In this document: in pieces, positions 5,188 to 9,257 of the stretch
Numbering within the stretch: the stretch's first letter is position 1
Layout of the letters: each line of letters begins with the position of its first letter
Assembly (NCBI GenBank): GCA_038244055.1
Contig: JBBRTW010000279.1
Span: 1 to 9,257, forward strand
From: DASPKW01 sp038244055
Lineage (GTDB): Bacteria; Planctomycetota; Phycisphaerae; Tepidisphaerales; Tepidisphaeraceae
Length of the DNA stretch: 9,257 bases
Reading direction: 5' to 3'
Translations under genes and position numbers: made by a program
The notes under the pieces: model-generated
What the model saw: the letters and a program-made list of their open reading frames with translations, nothing else
The model's database searches: none
Told to the model about the DNA's origin: nothing

Positions 5188-5258
5188 GTAGGCGGTAGGC
5201 GGTAGGCGGTAGGCAGGGAGCCCTGTCGTCTGCATACTGCCTACTGCATACTGCCTAC
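5188..5258. repeat. Facing heptamer arrays forming a long hairpin before fabF
   Basis: Four GTAGGCR units (5188-5215) face four TGCMTAC units alternating TGCATAC and TGCCTAC (5231-5258) across a 15-base centre. The centre includes the small palindrome CAGGG-AG-CCCTG (5214-5225). The 28-base arms match at 23 positions, with three more G·U pairs possible in RNA and two mismatches. The hairpin ends 4 bases before the fabF ATG and leaves no room for a normal Shine-Dalgarno. There is no U-tract, so it is not a typical intrinsic terminator. Confidence 0.92.
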
Positions 5259-5262
5259 TACA

Positions 5263-6501
5263 ATGAAACGACGCGCGGTAATTACAGGTCTTGGCTGGGT
5301 CACGTCCCTGGGCGAATCGATTGATCCCGTCTGGGATGATCTCTGCGCCGGTAAGTCGGGCATCGGCCCGATTACCCGGTGGGATACCACCAAGTACCCG
5401 GTGCGCTTCGGCGGCGAGTGTACGAAATTCGACGTGACGACTTACGGCCTGGAGCCCAAGGAAGCGCGCCGCCTGGACCGCTTCGGCCAGTTCGGCATCG
5501 CCGCCTCGGTGTCGGCCGTCAAAGACTGCGGCATCGATTTCGAGAAGACCGACCGCTATCGCTGCGGCGTGATCATCGGCTCGGGAATCGGCGGCATCGA
5601 GACCCTCGAAGAGCAGAACCGCATCCTGATCGAGCGCGGCGTTTCCCGCGTTTCACCGTTCACGGTGCCCCGACTGATGGTCAATGCCGCCAGCGGCAAC
5701 GTCTCGATCCTCTATCGAATTCACGGCCCGAACACCGCCGTCGCCACCGCCTGCGCCACGGGCTCCAACGCCATCGGCGATGCGATGCGCTTCATTCAGA
5801 ACGACCTGGCGGATTTCATGATCGCCGGCGGCTCCGAAGCCGCCCTCTGCGAACTGGGCATGGCCTCGTTCTGCGCCGCCCGCGCGCTCTCGACCCGCAA
5901 CGATGATCCAACCCATGCCTCCCGGCCCTGGGACAAGGACCGCGACGGCTTTGTCATGTCCGAAGGCTGCGGCGTGGTGATCCTCGAAGAATACGAGCAT
6001 GCCAAAAAGCGCGGGGCGAAGATTTACGCCGAGTTGATCGGCTACGGCATGTCCAGCGATGGCTACCACATCACCGCGCCGCCTGAAGATGGATCGGGCG
6101 CTGCCAAGGCCATGGAACTGGCCCTCAAGGATGCGGGCGTATCGCCCGATTCCGTCGACTATATCAACGCCCACGGCACCTCGACGATGCTGGGCGATCT
6201 GGCCGAGACCCGCGCTGTGAAAGCGGTCTTCGGCGAGGCGGCCAAAAAGGTGTCGATCTCCTCGACCAAGAGCCAGATGGGCCACCTGCTGGGGGCCTCT
6301 GGCGGCGTGGAAGCGATCGTGAGCTCGCTGGCCGTGCAGCGGAACATGGTCCCGCCGACGATCAACCTCGACAACCCCGATGAAGGGTGCGACCTGGACT
6401 ACACGCCGAACAAGGCCAAAGAAAAGCGCATCACCTACGCCATGTCGAACTCATTCGGCTTCGGCGGGCACAATGCGTCGCTGCTGTTCAAGAAGATTTA
6501 G
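5263..6501 (+). CDS. fabF: Beta-ketoacyl-ACP synthase II
   Basis: FabF condenses malonyl-ACP with acyl-ACP in the elongation steps. The 412-residue product has the length of FabF. The Cys-His-His triad is visible: Cys164 in ATACATGSNAIGDA, His304 in NAHGTST and His341 in GHLLGASGGVEA, with Lys336 nearby (STKSQMG). The gatekeeper region SNSFGFGGHNASL (395-407) is intact, with Phe400. The N-terminus MKRRAVITGLGWVTSLG fits the family. FabF is favoured over FabB by the length, motif style and position after acpP. No Shine-Dalgarno precedes the ATG; a heptamer hairpin sits directly against it. The stop overlaps the stop of the convergent amylase gene by 4 bp. Confidence 0.96.
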   Translation: MKRRAVITGLGWVTSLGESIDPVWDDLCAGKSGIGPITRWDTTKYPVRFGGECTKFDVTTYGLEPKEARRLDRFGQFGIAASVSAVKDCGIDFEKTDRYRCGVIIGSGIGGIETLEEQNRILIERGVSRVSPFTVPRLMVNAASGNVSILYRIHGPNTAVATACATGSNAIGDAMRFIQNDLADFMIAGGSEAALCELGMASFCAARALSTRNDDPTHASRPWDKDRDGFVMSEGCGVVILEEYEHAKKRGAKIYAELIGYGMSSDGYHITAPPEDGSGAAKAMELALKDAGVSPDSVDYINAHGTSTMLGDLAETRAVKAVFGEAAKKVSISSTKSQMGHLLGASGGVEAIVSSLAVQRNMVPPTINLDNPDEGCDLDYTPNKAKEKRITYAMSNSFGFGGHNASLLFKKI

Positions 6502-7934
6502 CACATAACCCACACGCTCACCTTCCCCGCCGGACACCTGAACTCCGCTTCGCCGGCATCATTGGCCGTGACCGGTTCGGGCCAGTGCCCGGTCAGGTCG
6601 CGGAAGGTTTGATTGGGCTTGAAAGTCTGCATTTTCTTCCAGCCTTCATCGCCGGTGCTCATGATGACCGCCAGGGCGCAGGGGACTTCGGCGGTGCCGC
6701 TCCACAGCCAGCCGATGCACTGGGGGTGATCGAAGTAATCGTGCTGATCGCCGTGGGTGTACTTGGCGCGGGCCTGGAGGAAATCATCGATGAGTTTGCG
6801 GTGGGAGAGGAGTTTGTTGTTGCCTTTGTCATCGCCGGGGTTGCCGAAATAATCGCCGTAGAAGACGCAGGGGTAGCCGTCCCTGCGGAGGAGGATCAGC
6901 GCGTAGGCGAGGGGCTTGAACCAGTCATCGATCCACGATTCGAGCGCCTGGCCGGGCTGGGAATCGTGGTTGTCGACGAAGGTGACGGCCGCCATCGGGT
7001 TTTCCTTGACGAGCGTGCCGTCGAAGATTTTGGAAAGATCAAAATCCCGGCCGCGGCGCGAGGCTTCCATCAATCGGTAATGGAGCGGAACGTCGAAGAG
7101 GCGCACCAGTCCATCGGTGACATGGAGATAGTTTTCGAGTTCGGGGAGATTGCCGGACCAATATTCGGCCACGCCGAAAAGCTCGCGCTCGGGGAAGCGG
7201 GCGCGGAGGTGGGTGAACCAGTCCTTGTAGAAGCTGGCGGGAATATGCTTGACGGCATCGAGGCGAAATCCGTCGAAATTGGCGGCCTGGACGAACCACT
7301 CGCCCCAGCGGAACAAATCGGCCCGGACATCGGCGTGATAGTGATCGATATCCGCGCCCATCAGAAAATCGAAGTTGCCGTGTTCGAAGCAGACTTCTCC
7401 GGAAAATCCCTTGGCCGTGGCGCGGTAGATTTTGCCATCCTGCCCGAAGGCCTTGAAATGCTGGGCGCGCCACTTGAAGGCGGAGTAGGTTTCGCCGCGG
7501 CCGGGAAAATTGAACTTTGCCCACGCATGGACCTTCTGGTGGGGGCTGAGGACGAGATTGCGGTCGGTGCAGGAGACTTCCTCGACCTCGACTTCCTCGG
7601 TTTCATCGGCCCCCATCATGTGATTGAGCACGACATCGGCGTAGGCGTTCATGCCGGCATCGCGGACCGCCTTGACAGCGGCAAGGAATTCAGCGCGGGT
7701 GCCGTACTTGGTGCGGACGGCGCCTTTCTGGTCGAACTCGCCGAGATCGTAAAGATCGTAGACGCCGTAGCCGACCTCATTGACGCCGCCCATGCCCTTG
7801 TAGGCCGGGGGCATCCAGATGGCGGTCGAGCCGAGGTTGCGCAGCTCACGGGCGCGGGCGGCGAGCTCGCGCCAGAGGGAGCCATCGTTTTTGCAGTTCC
7901 ATTCGAAGTATTGGAACATGACGCCGCGGTGCAT
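6498..7934 (-). CDS. amyA: Cytoplasmic alpha-amylase, GH13 family
   Basis: The product is predicted to cut internal alpha-1,4 links of starch- or glycogen-like polymers and maltodextrins. The 478-residue protein closely resembles E. coli AmyA. The (beta/alpha)8 barrel motifs are present: DVVLNH (100-105), GFRLDAVKH (222-230) with nucleophile Asp226, general acid Glu257 in GVAEYW, and FVDNHD (319-324) with Asp324. Also typical are MPPAYKG (41-47), YDLYDLGEFDQKG (59-71), the FKPLAYALILLR helix and the C-terminal domain ending SVWVMC. The N-terminus starts straight into the barrel (MHRGVMFQYFEWN) with no signal peptide, so a cytosolic role, perhaps in glycogen turnover, is likely. A Shine-Dalgarno AGGA lies 5 bases before the ATG (complement of 7940-7943). 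No promoter was recognised. The gene is unrelated in function to the fab cluster. Confidence 0.93.
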   Translation of the reverse strand: MHRGVMFQYFEWNCKNDGSLWRELAARARELRNLGSTAIWMPPAYKGMGGVNEVGYGVYDLYDLGEFDQKGAVRTKYGTRAEFLAAVKAVRDAGMNAYADVVLNHMMGADETEEVEVEEVSCTDRNLVLSPHQKVHAWAKFNFPGRGETYSAFKWRAQHFKAFGQDGKIYRATAKGFSGEVCFEHGNFDFLMGADIDHYHADVRADLFRWGEWFVQAANFDGFRLDAVKHIPASFYKDWFTHLRARFPERELFGVAEYWSGNLPELENYLHVTDGLVRLFDVPLHYRLMEASRRGRDFDLSKIFDGTLVKENPMAAVTFVDNHDSQPGQALESWIDDWFKPLAYALILLRRDGYPCVFYGDYFGNPGDDKGNNKLLSHRKLIDDFLQARAKYTHGDQHDYFDHPQCIGWLWSGTAEVPCALAVIMSTGDEGWKKMQTFKPNQTFRDLTGHWPEPVTANDAGEAEFRCPAGKVSVWVMC

Positions 7935-7978
7935 GAGAGTCCTAGAAAAACGGTGGCGAATGGGGGGGCCTAATCCTG

Positions 7979-8018
7979 ACGCAAAGAGGCAAAGGCACAG
8001 AGGCGCAAAGAAGAAAAG
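7979..8018. repeat. Degenerate 8-bp repeat between amyA and vapC
   Basis: Five octamers run in tandem: ACGCAAAG, AGGCAAAG, GCACAGAG, GCGCAAAG and AAGAAAAG. They lie about 45 bases upstream of the minus-strand amylase start. The 3' edge overlaps a weak inverted repeat, GAAGAAA (8010-8016) and TTTCTTC (8029-8035). A run of seven G lies at 7962-7968. Confidence 0.7.
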
Positions 8019-8091
8019 GTGGAACTCATTTCTTCAGTCAGGTTAATGCAGAGCTTGGGAAATTGGGAATGAGGATAATTCGGGCTGGTCG

Positions 8092-8496
8092 TTACGGGGA
8101 TTGCCAGTCCTGGAGAATCAATCCGGGGATTCTCGCGAATTCCTTCGAGTTGTGGGTGACAAGGGTCAGATTGTTAACCATCGCGATTGCAGCAATTAGA
8201 TAGTCATTGGCACCGATCGTAATGCCCATTGATTCAAGCTGTGCCCTGACTTTTCCGTAAAGTTCCGCGGCCGCATCGTCGAATGGCAATGAGGCGTGAG
8301 GCGCCAGCAGCGCCTTCACCAAGCCGATATTCTTAGGAGCGTCGTTGCTTTTGCAAGCGCCGTAAAAAAGTTCCGCTTTGACAATCGAACAAACGAATAT
8401 CAGCGATGGGGAGAGGCCGGCGATGCGCGCGGCGAGCGCGGGATCTTTCCCGCGCAGCAACTGCGCCCATACATTTGTATCGAGAAGGAATGCCAT
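8092..8496 (-). CDS. vapC: VapC-type PIN-domain toxin (putative ribonuclease)
   Basis: The 134-residue product is a single PIN domain, the fold of VapC toxins, which cut RNA in a metal-dependent way. The acidic metal-binding residues are visible: Asp6 in FLLDTNVW, Glu42 in KAELFYGA and Asp98 in GANDYLIAAIA. The C-terminal motif THNSKEFARIPGL, with Asn at the fourth acidic position, is common in the VapC/FitB group. The length is normal and all key residues are intact, so it is probably active. It begins 3 bases after the stop of the putative antitoxin gene and has no Shine-Dalgarno of its own, which suggests translational coupling. To the eye the DNA is more AT-rich than its neighbours, consistent with mobile toxin-antitoxin genes. 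The RNA target cannot be predicted. Confidence 0.9.
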   Translation of the reverse strand: MAFLLDTNVWAQLLRGKDPALAARIAGLSPSLIFVCSIVKAELFYGACKSNDAPKNIGLVKALLAPHASLPFDDAAAELYGKVRAQLESMGITIGANDYLIAAIAMVNNLTLVTHNSKEFARIPGLILQDWQSP

Positions 8497-8499
8497 GAC

Positions 8500-8739
8500 T
8501 TAAAGGGGTTCGATCAATTCTGGCGGTGGATCATTCAACTCAGGAAAATCGCCGACCCACTTGTCGGAGAAGCTCTCGAGGAATGCCTGATATTCGGACT
8601 GGGTCATATCCGCAGCGCGCCTTGCGGATGGGGCGGGCGCGATCGTCACTTCGACTTCCGTGCCCGCTTCATCCATGCCGACGGGAACCAGTATGTTCCC
8701 ATCGGAACGGACTCTGCTGATCGTGTGAATTGTGGTCAT
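8500..8739 (-). CDS. Putative antitoxin partner of the PIN toxin
   Basis: This 79-residue protein lies just upstream of vapC with a 3-base gap, the normal place for a cognate antitoxin. Residues 1-33 (MTTIHTISRVRSDGNILVPVGMDEAG and on) form a strand-rich segment that could be a swapped-hairpin AbrB/MazE-like DNA-binding fold. A Pro/Ala linker follows, then a helical, acidic tail (SEYQAFLESFSDKWVGDFPELNDPPPELIEPL) of the kind that wraps and blocks a VapC active site. I recognise the general layout but not a named family. The ATG has a good Shine-Dalgarno (GAGGTG, complement of 8745-8750). The role rests mainly on gene position. If it follows known pairs, it would repress its own promoter together with the toxin. 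Confidence 0.75.
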   Translation of the reverse strand: MTTIHTISRVRSDGNILVPVGMDEAGTEVEVTIAPAPSARRAADMTQSEYQAFLESFSDKWVGDFPELNDPPPELIEPL

Positions 8740-8756
8740 GGATTCACCTCTTTTGG

Positions 8757-8762
8757 ATTATA
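8757..8762 (-). promoter_or_regulatory. Possible -10 box for the toxin-antitoxin pair
   Basis: The minus strand reads TATAAT here, overlapping the sucB stop codon. No -35 is visible at 16-18 bases. Transcription would start almost on the antitoxin Shine-Dalgarno, leaving a leader of about 11 bases. This may be chance; read-through from sucB is the alternative. Confidence 0.2.
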
Positions 8763-9257
8763 CCTCCAGCATCAGCCGCGCGGGATCTTCGAGGAGTTGT
8801 TTGATCCGGACGAGGAAGCCGATGGCGTCTTTGCCGTCGACGATTCTGTGATCGTAGCTCAGGGCCAGGTACATCATCGGGCGGATTTCGATTTTATCGT
8901 TGATGACGACGGCGCGCTTCTGGATGGTGTGCATGCCGAGGATGCCGGATTGGGGCGGGTTGACGATGGGGGTGGAGAGGAGCGAGCCGAAGACGCCGCC
9001 GTTGGTGATGGTGAACGTGCCGCCGGAGAGCTCTTCGAGGCCGAGTTTTCCGTCGCGGACGGCGGTGGCCAGGCGCTTTATCTCGTTTTCGATGCGGGCG
9101 AAGGAGAGGTTCTGGGCGTTGCGGAGCACGGGCACGGCCAGGCCGCGGGCGGTGGAGACGGCGATGCCGAGGTGGACGTGCTGGTGGGAAAGACTATTTT
9201 CGCCATCAATGAAGGCGTTGACATGGGGGCATTCCTTAAGCCCCTGCACGACCGCCG
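8758..9257 (-). CDS. sucB: 2-oxoglutarate dehydrogenase E2 component, 3' part only
   Basis: About 165 C-terminal residues of a dihydrolipoyl acyltransferase are present; the gene continues past the right edge, so the lipoyl and subunit-binding domains are not seen. E2 transfers the succinyl group from lipoamide to CoA in the TCA-cycle complex. The catalytic motif SYDHRIVDGKDAIGF, with the active His and Asp, is intact. GIAVSTARGLAVPVLRNAQNLS, FTITNGGVFGSLLSTPIVNPPQSGILGMH and the end LLEDPARLMLEV match SucB better than the pyruvate or branched-chain E2. A GTG at 9249 is internal, because the frame and the family match continue upstream of it. The stop lies 18 bases before the antitoxin start, so the toxin-antitoxin pair may be read from the sucB transcript. 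Confidence 0.93.
   Translation of the reverse strand, partial: AVVQGLKECPHVNAFIDGENSLSHQHVHLGIAVSTARGLAVPVLRNAQNLSFARIENEIKRLATAVRDGKLGLEELSGGTFTITNGGVFGSLLSTPIVNPPQSGILGMHTIQKRAVVINDKIEIRPMMYLALSYDHRIVDGKDAIGFLVRIKQLLEDPARLMLEV

Noticed and set aside
5188..5258. Intrinsic terminator after acpP
   Set aside because: The hairpin is strong but no U-tract follows and the fabF ATG comes 4 bases later, so ordinary intrinsic termination is unlikely.
5653..6285. A 210-codon minus-strand frame inside fabF
   Set aside because: It lies wholly opposite the well-defined fabF gene and reads as Gly/Ala/Arg-rich sequence without domains.
6387..7973. A 528-codon open frame on the + strand opposite the amylase gene
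   Set aside because: It is the antisense of amyA, whose catalytic motifs are complete. The translation is low-complexity (rich in Ala, Gly, Val, Glu, Ile) with no recognisable domain, as expected from GC-rich antisense frames.

Overview
The window looks like chromosomal DNA from a GC-rich Gram-negative-type bacterium. The best guess is a member of the Planctomycetota, possibly Phycisphaerae. This rests on the style of the L32 N-terminus and on the short repeats and extragenic palindromes in the spacers, and it is inference rather than proof.

Positions 1-349 hold no gene. They contain about 24 copies of a 7-bp repeat (AACCCTR), a possible promoter, a clear intrinsic terminator and a GC-rich hairpin. 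Positions 350-6501 (+ strand) carry the classic fatty-acid cluster rpmF-plsX-fabH-fabD-fabG-acpP-fabF, in the same order as in E. coli. PlsX links acyl-ACP to phospholipid synthesis. FabD loads malonyl onto AcpP, FabH starts the chain, FabF elongates it and FabG does the first reduction. No fabZ, fabI or acc gene is present.

From 6498 to the right edge every gene is on the minus strand. In order of transcription these are the 3' part of sucB (2-oxoglutarate dehydrogenase E2), a small putative antitoxin with a VapC-type PIN toxin, and a cytoplasmic AmyA-like alpha-amylase. The amylase converges on fabF and the two genes overlap by 4 bp.

The genes are ordinary. The spacers are the unusual part: most hold a short tandem repeat, usually with a 7-bp period, and each spacer has its own repeat sequence. 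In three fab spacers (rpmF-plsX, plsX-fabH, acpP-fabF) the heptamers occur as facing inverted arrays that could fold into hairpins just before the next start codon. The fabD-fabG spacer also has a pair of 8-3-8 REP-like palindromes. The fabG-acpP spacer is different: it has two promoter-like sites and a possible structured acpP leader. I see no convincing new multi-gene system. The repeat-filled operon spacers are the strongest candidate for something not well described.
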